Assembly: GCA_963695175.1 (NCBI GenBank)
Contig: CAVOGG010000010.1
Location: 1 to 64,000 of the forward strand
DNA: 64,000 bases
Origin: Fodinibacter sp963695175
GTDB taxonomy: Bacteria; Actinomycetota; Actinomycetes; Actinomycetales; Dermatophilaceae
Reading direction: 5' to 3'
Shown here: positions 19,657 through 27,113 of the stretch, in pieces
How the letters are laid out: the number at the start of each line of letters is the position of its first letter
Position numbering within the stretch: the first letter of the stretch is position 1
Program-made: the position numbers and the translations under genes
The notes under the pieces: model-generated
The model's database searches: none
Told to the model about the DNA's origin: nothing
What the model saw: the letters and a program-made list of their open reading frames with translations, nothing else

Positions 19657-20631
19657 TCATCCCTGCTGGACCGTGATGACGACGTTGCCGAGCTTCTGAC
19701 CCGTCTCGACGTAGCGGTAGGCCTCGACGATGTCCTCGAGCGGGTAGGTCGTGGGGTCGAGCAGCGGTGTGAACGCGCGGCTCTCGAGACGCGACCGGAG
19801 GTGCTCGAGCACCTCGGGCGTGGTCATCGGGAAGGGGAAGGCCGTCCGGCGTCCCCGGCCGAGCTTCGTCACCAGCGGCAGGGCGAGGTTCTGCGCGTAC
19901 GGCCCGAGATCCGACGACAGGTAGACGCCCTTCGGGCCGAGGATCCCGCGGCAGGCCCCGAAGGTGCTCTTGCCGACCATGTCGAGCACCACGTCGACGG
20001 TCTCGTCGATGCTGGTGAAGTCCTCGACCTCGAAGTCGACGACGCGCCGGGCACCCAGCCCTCGCACCAGCTCGACGTGCGCCGTGGGGGCGGTGGCGAT
20101 GACGTCCACTCCTTGGTCGACGAGCAGCTGCACCGCAGCAGACCCGATCGCCCCGGTGGCGCCGTGCACGAGCACCCGGTGGCTCGGCTCGACACCGGCA
20201 CGGCGGATGCTGCTCAGGGCGTAGTGGCTGCCCTCGGTCGCCGCGGCAGCGTGGTGGAGGTCGACTCCGTCGGGCACCGTTGCGACAAAGGAGGACTCGG
20301 CCACGGCGACGAGCTCGGCGTGGGTACCGAACCGCCCCTCGGCGTAGCCGAAGACCCGGTCGCCGGGGCCGAAGCGGGTCACCTGCGGGCCGACCCGCTC
20401 GACGACGCCGGCGTACTCGGTGCCCCACACGGGCACCTTCGGCCCGCGCCAGCCGGAGACGGCGCGGATGAAGAACGGGTACGCCCGACGGTAGGCGGAG
20501 TCGGTGCGGTTGACCGTGGTCGCGTGCACCCGAACGAGCAGGTCGTCGGGGGCGACCTCGGGCTCCGGGGCGTCGTCGACGACCTGGACGACGTCGGGTG
20601 GGCCGTACCTGGTGGTGACTGCGGCCCTCAT
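19657..20631 (-). CDS. NAD(P)-dependent zinc-less MDR oxidoreductase (quinone reductase-like)
   Basis: 324 residues starting MRAAVTTRYGPPDVVQVVDD. GroES-like N-terminal half with TVNRTDSAYRRAYPFF, then the Rossmann half with VLVHGATGAIGSAAVQL (variant of the AxxGxxG nucleotide loop) and a C-terminal EDIVEAYRYVETGQKLGNVVI. It lacks the cysteine set for structural zinc, so it belongs with quinone oxidoreductase-like members of the medium-chain family. Substrate unknown. Monocistronic. Confidence 0.85.
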   Translation of the reverse strand: MRAAVTTRYGPPDVVQVVDDAPEPEVAPDDLLVRVHATTVNRTDSAYRRAYPFFIRAVSGWRGPKVPVWGTEYAGVVERVGPQVTRFGPGDRVFGYAEGRFGTHAELVAVAESSFVATVPDGVDLHHAAAATEGSHYALSSIRRAGVEPSHRVLVHGATGAIGSAAVQLLVDQGVDVIATAPTAHVELVRGLGARRVVDFEVEDFTSIDETVDVVLDMVGKSTFGACRGILGPKGVYLSSDLGPYAQNLALPLVTKLGRGRRTAFPFPMTTPEVLEHLRSRLESRAFTPLLDPTTYPLEDIVEAYRYVETGQKLGNVVITVQQG

Positions 20632-20699
20632 CCCCGGAGGCTACTCCGCCGGGCACGGCCGGCCGGGCGCCCAGCAGGCCGCTCGCCCTCCCGACGAAA

Positions 20700-20766
20700 C
20701 CCCGCACGTGCGGGGCTGTTGCTGTCGAACCGGCGGTCTGACAGCGATAACCCCGCACGTGCCCGG
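20700..20766. repeat. pair of CCCCGCACGTGC palindromic repeats
   Basis: 20700-20715 is a perfect 16-base palindrome (CCCCGCACGTGCGGGG). 20751-20766 repeats its first 12 bases and continues CCGG. Both are preceded by A-rich AAC or AAAC and lie upstream of the oxidoreductase start in the divergent gap before the next gene's terminator. They may be an operator pair or a decaying dispersed repeat. Confidence 0.5.
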
Positions 20767-20783
20767 TTGTGCCGCAACGGAAA

Positions 20784-20817
20784 GCGGCCCGTCACCTCCG
20801 TGGAGGTGGCGGGCCGC
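20784..20817 (-). terminator. stem-loop terminator of the Gly-rich protein gene
   Basis: A 16-bp stem with one G-U type pair (GCGGCCCGTCACCTCC and partner) and a 2-base tip, 60 bases past the stop at 20877 on the minus strand. Confidence 0.7.
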
Positions 20818-20876
20818 CGTCGGTGGGACGGGCGCGGTCGGGAGCGCACGGCATCCGGGAGCTCATCGCTGGTGGC

Positions 20877-21572
20877 TCAGAGCTCGGGACCCTTGGCGCG
20901 CAGCTTGTCGACCTCGGACATCTTCTCGCGCAGCTCGGCGAGCCAGGTGTCGGCGTGCTCGCCGACGACCCGCACCGACCAGGCGAGGGCGTCGCTGCGC
21001 GAACGCGCGACGCCGGCATCGACGAGGGTGTCGAGTACCGCCCGCTCGGGCTGGCGCAGCCGGGTCATGACCGGCACGGCGAGGTGGGTGAACAGCGCGG
21101 TGGCGCCGCCGACGCGGGCGCCCCAGGAGACGGTGCGCTGGTAGCGGCCCTGGGCCTCCTGCGCGATCGCGATGCGCTGCTCGCGGGTCTCGGCCCGGAA
21201 GCGGCTGATCCGCCCCTCGGCCTCGGCCGCGTCGGTGCCGGCATCGACGCCGCTCAGGGTGCCGATGACGGTGATCTCCTCGCGGTCGACGGTGACGTCG
21301 ACGTCGTCGAACCAGCCGTCAGGCAGCCGCCCGGCGAACCACTTCTGGGCGTCGTCGGCGTTGGGCAGGTCGCCCTGCTGCCAGCCTCCGGGGCGGCCGA
21401 AACCGCGCCCGCGACGCATGCCCTCGGGGCCGTCCGGGCCGCCGCCGGGGCCCGGTCGGCCGCCGCGCGGACCACGGCCGGCGCCGCGTCCACCACGGGG
21501 ACCGCCGCCGCGGGGGGCGAGGTCGTCGTCGGTCAGGGACTCGTGGTGATGGGGTGTGTGGGGGTGTCGCAT
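20877..21572 (-). CDS. Gly/Arg-rich hypothetical protein with RHH-like C-terminus
   Basis: 231 residues. ATG 21572 opens RHPHTPHHHESLTDDDLAPR, a His-rich head followed by about 35 residues of Gly/Arg/Pro repeats. A compact domain follows (WFAGRLPDGWFDDVDVTVDR, then EGRISRFRAETREQRIAIAQ). The C-terminal part (ERAVLDTLVDAGVARSRSDAL) resembles a ribbon-helix-helix dimerisation element. It may therefore bind DNA. A perfect inverted repeat lies between this gene and its upstream neighbour at positions fitting autoregulation. Function unknown. Confidence 0.65.
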   Translation of the reverse strand: MRHPHTPHHHESLTDDDLAPRGGGPRGGRGAGRGPRGGRPGPGGGPDGPEGMRRGRGFGRPGGWQQGDLPNADDAQKWFAGRLPDGWFDDVDVTVDREEITVIGTLSGVDAGTDAAEAEGRISRFRAETREQRIAIAQEAQGRYQRTVSWGARVGGATALFTHLAVPVMTRLRQPERAVLDTLVDAGVARSRSDALAWSVRVVGEHADTWLAELREKMSEVDKLRAKGPEL

Positions 21573-21584
21573 GATTCTCTCCTT

Positions 21585-21611
21585 GCAGTGATTACTTGAT
21601 TACATCACTGC
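21585..21611. promoter_or_regulatory. inverted repeat, candidate operator of the 21572 gene
   Basis: GCAGTGAT (21585-21592) faces ATCACTGC (21604-21611), a perfect 8-bp inverted repeat with an 11-base AT-rich spacer that also repeats GATTAC. It starts 12 bases upstream of the gene's ATG, an arrangement expected for autorepression. Confidence 0.5.
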
Positions 21612-21822
21612 ACAACGCGCGACCGCAAGGAGTCTGTTCCCCGGGTGATCGGGGCGGCTTTCGGGGAGTTGTTGCGTGAACGGCCGGCTCAGTGGCTGGG
21701 GCACTCGCGACGCAATGCACGGCGCGGGGCCGGTCGCTCCCCGCAGGAGCGCGGCCCCGCGCCGGATGCGTCGTCGTGGAGCTGCGCCGCTCGGCGAGAG
21801 GGAGCAGTGGCACACACGACGA

Positions 21823-21862
21823 CGTGCGGTCCGGGAGCCCTCTGTTGCCCCCGGACCGCACG
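21823..21862 (-). terminator. terminator of the small Cys-x-Cys gene
   Basis: CGTGCGGTCCGGG pairs perfectly with CCCGGACCGCACG (13 bp). It begins one base after the stop codon at 21864 on the minus strand. A second hairpin with GC-rich 11-bp arms follows around 21722-21763. Confidence 0.7.
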
Positions 21863-21863
21863 C

Positions 21864-22043
21864 CTACTCCCCCGGTACCTGGCTTTGGTGGACCAGCGCC
21901 GCCGTCAGCGCTCCCTGCCAACCACTTGGGAACGACGACCCGCGTGCACCGCACCCGCACTGCCATTGCCACTTGCCCAGGCTTTCGCAGTGAACGACCG
22001 GGTGGTGGCTGAGGCGAGCGGTGCGCCGGCGGCGAGTCCTCAT
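21864..22043 (-). CDS. small Cys-x-Cys protein, paralogue of 17022-17210
   Basis: 59 residues from ATG 22043: a basic head (MRTRRRRTARLSHHP), core HCESLGKWQWQCGCGARG and tail ALVHQSQVPGE. It is about half identical to the protein at 17022-17210, with all Cys, Trp and His framework positions kept. Two CxC cysteines plus an upstream Cys and the HH pair could hold a zinc ion. A strong terminator follows directly, which supports an independent transcript. I know of no assigned function. Confidence 0.7.
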   Translation of the reverse strand: MRTRRRRTARLSHHPVVHCESLGKWQWQCGCGARGSSFPSGWQGALTAALVHQSQVPGE

Positions 22044-22250
22044 GCATCCACTGTGCTCCCGGGGTGTGACAGATCACAGGACATCGGGCCGCGACGGGCC
22101 GACCGGTGTGCAGATGTGCCGGGACGGTCGATGCGGGTGTCGGCCGTTCGGCCGACGCACCGGACGATTCGGTGGCCGATGGGCGGCCGGATGCCGTCGC
22201 GTCCCGTGATGATCCGCGGCCGATCCCGCGTCGGTGCCCGGTGCGAGGAT

Positions 22251-23354
22251 GTGCCGGTGCCTGCCCACCCCCTCGATCGCGTGCACCGACGGCGACTGGC
22301 GACCCAGCGGCTCTCGTCGACCGGCCTGCCGCGCGGGGCCGACGTCGTTCGGCTGCTCGGCTGCGTCCAGGCCCAGGACGCGCCGCTGGCGGCGTGGTCG
22401 CTCGGCATGCGGATGAAGCCCGGCACGACGTATGCCGACGTGCTCGCCGAGCAGGCCGCCGGCGGCTGGGTGCGCACCCACGTGCTGCGCCCGACGTGGC
22501 ACCTGCTCGCCCCGGAGGACCTGCGCTGGGTGCAGCGGGTGACCGGGCCCCGCGTCGAGAGCGGGGTCGCCGGGGTCAACCGGCGGCTCGGGCTGACCGC
22601 CGAGGTGGTGACGGCGGCCCTGCGGGTGCTCGAGTCGCTGCTCGCGGGACCCACGCCGCGCACCCGGCGCGAGGTGCGGGTGGCCTTCGACGCGGTGGGC
22701 CTGCCAACGGCCGTGCAGCACCTGGCGCACCTGCTGATCATCGCCGAGGTGCGCGCCGTCATCTGCTCGGGCCCGCCGCGCGGGACGGAGCACACCTACG
22801 TGCTCGTCGACGAGGTGGTGCCGCCGGCGCCGTTCGACGACCTGGCCGAGGACGACGCGCGGCGCGAGCTGACCCGACGGTTCATCAGCGGGCACGGCCC
22901 GGCATCCGAGCGCGACCTCGCCCGGTGGTCGACCCTGACGCTGACGCAGATCCGCAGCGCCCTGGCTGACCTCGCGGGTGTTCTCGAGCGGGTGGAGGTG
23001 GAGGGGCACGAGCTGTGGTTCGACCCCCGGGTGGCGGCGCGCACCACGCACGGTCACGGCGCCTACCTGCTGCCGACCTTCGACGAGGTGTGCCTGACGT
23101 ACGCGCAGACCGGGTTCCCGCGGCGCAACCCCGATGCCACCCGGCAGCGGCTGCTCTCGGAGTCCGGCGGCGGCATCGTCGTCGTGCGTGGGGAGGACGT
23201 CGGCATCTGGAAGCGGGCGGTCTCGGCCAAGGACGTGCGGGTCACCGTGTGGCCCGACGTGCCGCTCGGCCGCGACGACCGTGACGACATCGCTGCGGCG
23301 GCCCAGGGCCTGGCCGACTTCGTCGAGCGCCCGCTCGACCTGCTCGTCTCCTGA
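22251..23354 (+). CDS. winged helix DNA-binding domain protein (HTH_42/YcaQ-like)
   Basis: About 367 residues. Starts at GTG 22251 or, better for a GAGG ribosome site, GTG 22257. Family features include GCVQAQDAPLAAWSLGMRM near the N-terminus, WVRTHVLRPTWHLLAPEDL, GPASERDLARWSTLTLTQIR and LLPTFDEVCLTYAQ. E. coli YcaQ of this superfamily unhooks DNA interstrand crosslinks. The actinobacterial paralogues are largely unstudied, so a DNA-repair role is inference. Monocistronic with a terminator behind it. Confidence 0.8.
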   Translation: MPVPAHPLDRVHRRRLATQRLSSTGLPRGADVVRLLGCVQAQDAPLAAWSLGMRMKPGTTYADVLAEQAAGGWVRTHVLRPTWHLLAPEDLRWVQRVTGPRVESGVAGVNRRLGLTAEVVTAALRVLESLLAGPTPRTRREVRVAFDAVGLPTAVQHLAHLLIIAEVRAVICSGPPRGTEHTYVLVDEVVPPAPFDDLAEDDARRELTRRFISGHGPASERDLARWSTLTLTQIRSALADLAGVLERVEVEGHELWFDPRVAARTTHGHGAYLLPTFDEVCLTYAQTGFPRRNPDATRQRLLSESGGGIVVVRGEDVGIWKRAVSAKDVRVTVWPDVPLGRDDRDDIAAAAQGLADFVERPLDLLVS

Positions 23355-23364
23355 CGGCACAGCA

Positions 23365-23404
23365 CGAAGGGCGCCGCTCCCCTGCACGGGGGCGACGCCC
23401 TTCG
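23365..23404 (+). terminator. stem-loop terminator
   Basis: CGAAGGGCG at 23365 pairs with CGCCCTTCG ending 23404 and the stem extends inward with minor mismatches. It lies 11 bases past the stop at 23354. Confidence 0.7.
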
Positions 23405-23481
23405 GCGTTCTGAGTCGGGTCGAGGGACTCAGGACGGTGGGACCGGCGCGGACCCCCTGCGGACCAGCGCCGGTCGTGCGG

Positions 23482-23868
23482 TCAGGACCGCGGGATGACG
23501 AGCCGCTGCCCGGCGCTGACCTGGGCGGTGCTCATCTTGTTGGCCATCTGGATCGCGAGGACGCCCTCGCTGATCGACATCTCGGGCAGCTCGGCGAGGG
23601 CGACCTCGGAGAGCGTCTGGCCCGGGGCGACCGTGACGGTGGGCAGCTGCTCGGCCGCGCCGGCGCCGCCCATACCCATCAGGCCGACGACCGCGGCGAT
23701 GGCCACGGCCAGGCCCAGCAGGGCGAGGCGGCCTCGGCGGGTGACGCGGACCGGGCCGGTCTGGGCCGGACGCCCGGCGCCGCCGGGGAGGACGACGAGG
23801 TGCGGGCGACGCGGGACCGCGGCACCGGCATACCCGATGTCGGCCGGGCTCCACTCGAGTGCGCTCAT
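23482..23868 (-). CDS. LysM domain-containing membrane-anchored protein
   Basis: 128 residues. ATG 23868 (SALEWSPADIGYAGAAVPRR) is preceded by GGAGGAG; an ATG four codons earlier is less well placed. One membrane anchor (LALLGLAVAIAAVVGLMGMGGA) precedes an extracytoplasmic LysM (VTVAPGQTLSEVALAELPEM ending QVSAGQRLVIPRS), which binds peptidoglycan. It is divergent from lexA and shares an SOS box with it, a conserved pairing in actinobacteria. A link between the SOS response and cell division or wall growth is plausible. Confidence 0.85.
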   Translation of the reverse strand: MSALEWSPADIGYAGAAVPRRPHLVVLPGGAGRPAQTGPVRVTRRGRLALLGLAVAIAAVVGLMGMGGAGAAEQLPTVTVAPGQTLSEVALAELPEMSISEGVLAIQMANKMSTAQVSAGQRLVIPRS

Positions 23869-23900
23869 GCTCTCCTCCATCCCGGCCGCGAGGGCCACCG

Positions 23901-23916
23901 TCGAACCGGTGTTCGA
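23901..23916. promoter_or_regulatory. SOS box (LexA-binding site)
   Basis: TCGAACCGGTGTTCGA, a perfect match to the actinobacterial TCGAAC-N4-GTTCGA site. It lies 33 bases upstream of the LysM gene start and in the divergent promoter region shared with lexA. Confidence 0.9.
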
Positions 23917-24102
23917 TAGAACGTCTGTACGAGTTCTAGCACGGATGTTCGAGCCGTTCAAGACACGCCTCGAAGAAATGTTTGAATTGTGTGTACGAGA
24001 CTCGTACGATGTCTTCATGCCGGTAAGCCTGCCGAGCACCACCGACAGTCGGGCTGACCTGCGGAAACATCCGGGATCTGACCGAAACCGGCGCAAGTGA
24101 TG

Positions 24103-24152
24103 GACGAACGCACCGTTCGACACGACGCAGGGTTCGACGAACGCACGTTCGA
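24103..24152. promoter_or_regulatory. two further LexA-like sites
   Basis: 24137-24152 is ACGAACGCACGTTCGA, one mismatch from consensus. 24103-24119 has the same half-sites with a 5-base instead of 4-base spacer. Both lie between the perfect box and the lexA start at 24205 and suit autorepression. Confidence 0.65.
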
Positions 24153-24204
24153 CGACAACGCAGGGTCGCTTCACCAACGCAGGGATGACACCGAAGGGGT
24201 CGAC

Positions 24205-24927
24205 ATGGCACGTCCGAGGAACGCCGACATCCACGAGATGCCCGATCGTGGCGACGGTGGCGCGCTCACGCACCGCCAGCGCAAGGTGCTCGAGGTGATC
24301 CGCAACTCCATCGACCGGCGCGGCTACCCGCCGAGCATGCGCGAGATCGGCGACGCCGTGGGCCTGACCTCCCCCAGCTCGGTCGCCCACCAGCTCTCCG
24401 CCCTGGAGCGCAAGGGATACCTGCGCCGCGACCCGAACCGGCCGCGCGCCATCGAGGTCATCTCGCCCGACACGGCCAGCGACGAGCCGGGCTACCGGGG
24501 TGCCGCCGAGCACGACGACGTCGACGTCACCGGCATCAACGACGAGCGACCCGAGGCCACCTACGTGCCGGTGATCGGCCGAATCGCCGCGGGCGTGCCG
24601 ATCACCGCCGAGGAGGTCGTCGAAGACGTCTTCCCGCTCCCCCGCCAGATCGTCGGCGAGGGCGCGCTCTTCCTGCTCAAGGTGGTCGGCGACTCGATGG
24701 TCGACGCGGCCATCTGCGACGGCGACTGGGTCGTCGTGCGCCAGCAGCCGAACGCCGACAACGGCGACATCGTCGCGGCGATGCTCGACAACGAGGCCAC
24801 CGTCAAGACCTTCAAGCGGCGCGACGGCAAGGTCTGGCTGATGCCGCACAACCCGGCCTTCTCACCGATCGACGGCGACCACGCCACCATCCTCGGCAAG
24901 GTGACGGCCGTCCTGCGCCGCATCTGA
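24205..24927 (+). CDS. lexA: SOS response repressor LexA
   Basis: 240 residues from ATG 24205 (ARPRNADIHEMPDRGDGGAL). I prefer this over upstream ATGs because those overlap the operators. Winged-helix part: RQRKVLEVIRNSIDRRGYPP and SVAHQLSALERKGYLRR. The self-cleavage Ala-Gly is in GRIAAGVPI. The catalytic Ser is in VVGDSMVDAAICDGDWV and the Lys in EATVKTFKRRDGK. It represses DNA-damage genes until RecA filaments trigger cleavage. An acidic insertion of about 20 residues separates the DNA-binding and catalytic domains. Confidence 0.93.
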   Translation: MARPRNADIHEMPDRGDGGALTHRQRKVLEVIRNSIDRRGYPPSMREIGDAVGLTSPSSVAHQLSALERKGYLRRDPNRPRAIEVISPDTASDEPGYRGAAEHDDVDVTGINDERPEATYVPVIGRIAAGVPITAEEVVEDVFPLPRQIVGEGALFLLKVVGDSMVDAAICDGDWVVVRQQPNADNGDIVAAMLDNEATVKTFKRRDGKVWLMPHNPAFSPIDGDHATILGKVTAVLRRI

Positions 24928-24940
24928 CCTGCGCCCCAGC

Positions 24941-24982
24941 GCGAGGGGCCCGCCGTCCATCCCGGACGGCAGGCCCCTCGCG
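24941..24982 (+). terminator. lexA terminator
   Basis: GCGAGGGGCC-CGCCGTCC pairs with GGACGGC-GGCCCCTCGC around a 5-base loop, starting 14 bases past the lexA stop. It also faces the convergent gene ending at 24999. Confidence 0.75.
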
Positions 24983-24998
24983 TGCTCGGTGCCGGACG

Positions 24999-25424
24999 TC
25001 AGTCGTCGCGGTCGCCGAGCCAGGCCAGGGCGCGACGGCAGGATGCCGTGACGTCGTCGGCCAGACCGGCCTCGTCCCACAGCTCCCACCACTCGTTGTC
25101 GTGCGAGCGCACCGCACGGCGCAGCAGCTGGCGCGACTTCTCGACGAGCTCCTCGTCACCGGTCGGCAGCGGCGAGCCGGCCAGCCAGCCGGGCAGGTAG
25201 GGCTCGCCCACTGCGGCCTCGGGGTTCACCGAGGCGCCCACGGCGGCGGCGCCCGCCACGGCTTCACACATCTGCGGCGCCTCGACGTACCCGGTCGCCA
25301 GCAGCACCCCGTCGAGCGCCTCGAGCACCCGGTGGCCGCGGTCGGCGGCAGGCAGCTCGGCGAGCTCGTCGAGGAAGTCGAGCGCGTCGTCGTTCTCGAA
25401 CGGTCCGGACCCGGTGGCTCCCAT
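24999..25424 (-). CDS. DUF4259 domain-containing protein
   Basis: 141 residues. ATG 25424 gives MGATGSGPFENDDALDFLDE, which matches the characteristic start of this family (MGxxGxGPFxNDDAxDF); an upstream ATG at 25457 would add an atypical extension. The rest is helical and acidic (WWELWDEAGLADDV near the C-terminus). The family is widespread in actinobacteria and of unknown role. Same strand as the GNAT-sirtuin pair but separated by 66 bases. Confidence 0.75.
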   Translation of the reverse strand: MGATGSGPFENDDALDFLDELAELPAADRGHRVLEALDGVLLATGYVEAPQMCEAVAGAAAVGASVNPEAAVGEPYLPGWLAGSPLPTGDEELVEKSRQLLRRAVRSHDNEWWELWDEAGLADDVTASCRRALAWLGDRDD

Positions 25425-25490
25425 GTGGGCAGCGTATCGCCGTGGTCGACAGGCCATCCCGCGGGGCCGTCGACCCCGGCTGCGTGCCGG

Positions 25491-26042
25491 TCAGCTACCG
25501 CGCACCCGCTGCCACCAGGTGGTGTCGACCCACCGGTCGAACTTGCGGCCCACCTCGCGCAGGGTGCCGACCCGCTCGAAGCCGACGGCGGCGTGCAGCG
25601 CCTCGCTGGCGGCGTTCGGCTGTGCGATGACGGCCACGCAGACGTGGATGCCGTCGGCGTCGACCCGCGCGAGCAGCTCGTCGTAGAGCACCCGGGCGAG
25701 CCCACGCCCACGCGCCTCCGGGGCGAGGTAGACCGACGTCTCGCGGGTGCCGTCGTAGGCCGGCCGGGGACGGTAGGTCGCGGCATAGGCCACACCGACC
25801 ACCCGGCCGCCCTGGTCGGCGACGACGACGTGGTCGCCCGGCCGGGTGCTGGCCACCCGGGCGGCGAACAGCTCCGGAGGCTGCGGCTCGACGTCGAAGG
25901 TCGCGACGCTGTGGGCGACGGACTCGTTGTAGATGTCGGCCAGAGCGGGCAGGTCGTCGGCCGTGGCGGTGCGCACGACCACCCCGTCGGATGCCGGGTG
26001 CGAGCTCGCGTCGGCCGGCTGCGGGAGGTGCGGGGTCGGCAT
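25491..26042 (-). CDS. GNAT acetyltransferase, phosphinothricin acetyltransferase-like
   Basis: 183 residues. Core: VVRTATADDLPALADIYNE, TSVYLAPEARGRGLARVLYD with the acetyl-CoA loop R-G-R-G-L-A, and HAAVGFERVGTLREVGRKFD. This pattern is that of the Pat/Bar group, which acetylates small amines such as phosphinothricin, methionine sulfoximine or amino acids. The start ATG shares its A with the stop of the sirtuin gene (TGATG), so the two are translationally coupled. Confidence 0.8.
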   Translation of the reverse strand: MPTPHLPQPADASSHPASDGVVVRTATADDLPALADIYNESVAHSVATFDVEPQPPELFAARVASTRPGDHVVVADQGGRVVGVAYAATYRPRPAYDGTRETSVYLAPEARGRGLARVLYDELLARVDADGIHVCVAVIAQPNAASEALHAAVGFERVGTLREVGRKFDRWVDTTWWQRVRGS

Positions 26043-26902
26043 CAGGCAGCGACGCCGGCACGCAGCACCGCGCCGAGGGTGGGGGCGAGCGAGGCGTCGA
26101 CGCGCAGGGTCATCAGGTCGTCACCACGGGTGGGGCCGCGGGTGACGGCCATGACCGGGATGCCGCGCTTGGCTGCGTGCCGCACGAACCGCAGCCCGCT
26201 CATCACGGCGAGCGAGGAGCCGAGCACGAGGAGGGCCGGCGCGGCATCCGTGAGGGAGTAACAGGAGTCGACCCGCTCACGGGGCACCGAGCCGCCGAAG
26301 AACACGACGTCGGGCTTGAGGGCGTCGCCGCCGCAGACCGAGCAGCGCGGGAGGTGGAAGCCGGCGACGAGGGCGTCGGCGAGCACGATGTCACCGTCGG
26401 GGCGGATCTGGCTGCTGACCCGCGAGCCGTCGGGCGCCTCGCCGCCGGCCAGCCGCTCGAAGCCGTGGTTCGCCTCGGCCATCCGGGCCTGGAGCAGGTC
26501 GCGGTCGGAGCGGTCGCCGCAGGTGAGGCAGAGCACCTCGGCCAGGCTGCCGTGCAGCTCGGTGACCTCGCGGCTGCCGGCGGCCTGGTGCAGGCCGTCG
26601 ACGTTCTGGGTGATGACCGGGCCGAGCACCCCGCGGTGCTGGAGGTCGGCCACGGCGTGGTGGGCGGCGTTCGGCTCGGCGTGGCTGAAGCGTTGCCAGC
26701 CGATGAACGAGCGGGCCCAGTAGCGCTGGCGGGCCTCGCTGGAGCCGACGAACTCGCCGTGCTGCATCGGGGTGACGCGGCGGGTGCCGTCGGGGCCGCG
26801 GTAGTCGGGGATGCCGCTGTCGGTCGAGATGCCGGCGCCGGTGAGCACGAGCGTGCCCGGGTGGCTCCCGAGGAGGGCGGCGAGCGCGGCGACATCCGGC
26901 AT
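26042..26902 (-). CDS. Sir2 family NAD-dependent protein deacylase
   Basis: 286 residues from ATG 26902 (PDVAALAALLGSHPGTLVLT). NAD pocket GAGISTDSGIPDYRG, catalytic TQNVDGLHQAAG with the active His in TELHGS. The zinc ribbon is CLTC and CSVC, and GSSLAVMSGLRFV completes the Rossmann half. Sirtuins remove acetyl groups from lysines, notably on acyl-CoA synthetases. It is coupled to a downstream GNAT gene and divergent from a LysR regulator. An in-frame GTG two codons upstream is an alternative start. Confidence 0.88.
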   Translation of the reverse strand: MPDVAALAALLGSHPGTLVLTGAGISTDSGIPDYRGPDGTRRVTPMQHGEFVGSSEARQRYWARSFIGWQRFSHAEPNAAHHAVADLQHRGVLGPVITQNVDGLHQAAGSREVTELHGSLAEVLCLTCGDRSDRDLLQARMAEANHGFERLAGGEAPDGSRVSSQIRPDGDIVLADALVAGFHLPRCSVCGGDALKPDVVFFGGSVPRERVDSCYSLTDAAPALLVLGSSLAVMSGLRFVRHAAKRGIPVMAVTRGPTRGDDLMTLRVDASLAPTLGAVLRAGVAA

Positions 26903-27087
26903 GCCCACGATCTTCGCACTCGCGGATGCCGGCCGCCCGCCGGCGTCGACCCCGTCCCGGCTCTGGCTCGTCCGCCCAGGGGGCGGTGATCTGCCGCAGT
27001 GGCGGTGCCACCGCGCCGCCACGTGGGGAAGTCGCACGACCTCGGGGAAGCGGGGCATGACAGAGCGTGTCGAGAAGTGGCGGAGGG

Positions 27088-27102
27088 ATAACGTCGCGTT
27101 AT
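27088..27102. promoter_or_regulatory. palindrome upstream of LysR gene
   Basis: ATAACG-TCG-CGTTAT, a perfect 15-base palindrome ending 11 bases before the LysR ATG. It holds the T-N11-A core expected of LysR-type sites and stands out as AT-rich. Confidence 0.6.
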
Positions 27103-27113
27103 AGGATTCCCGC

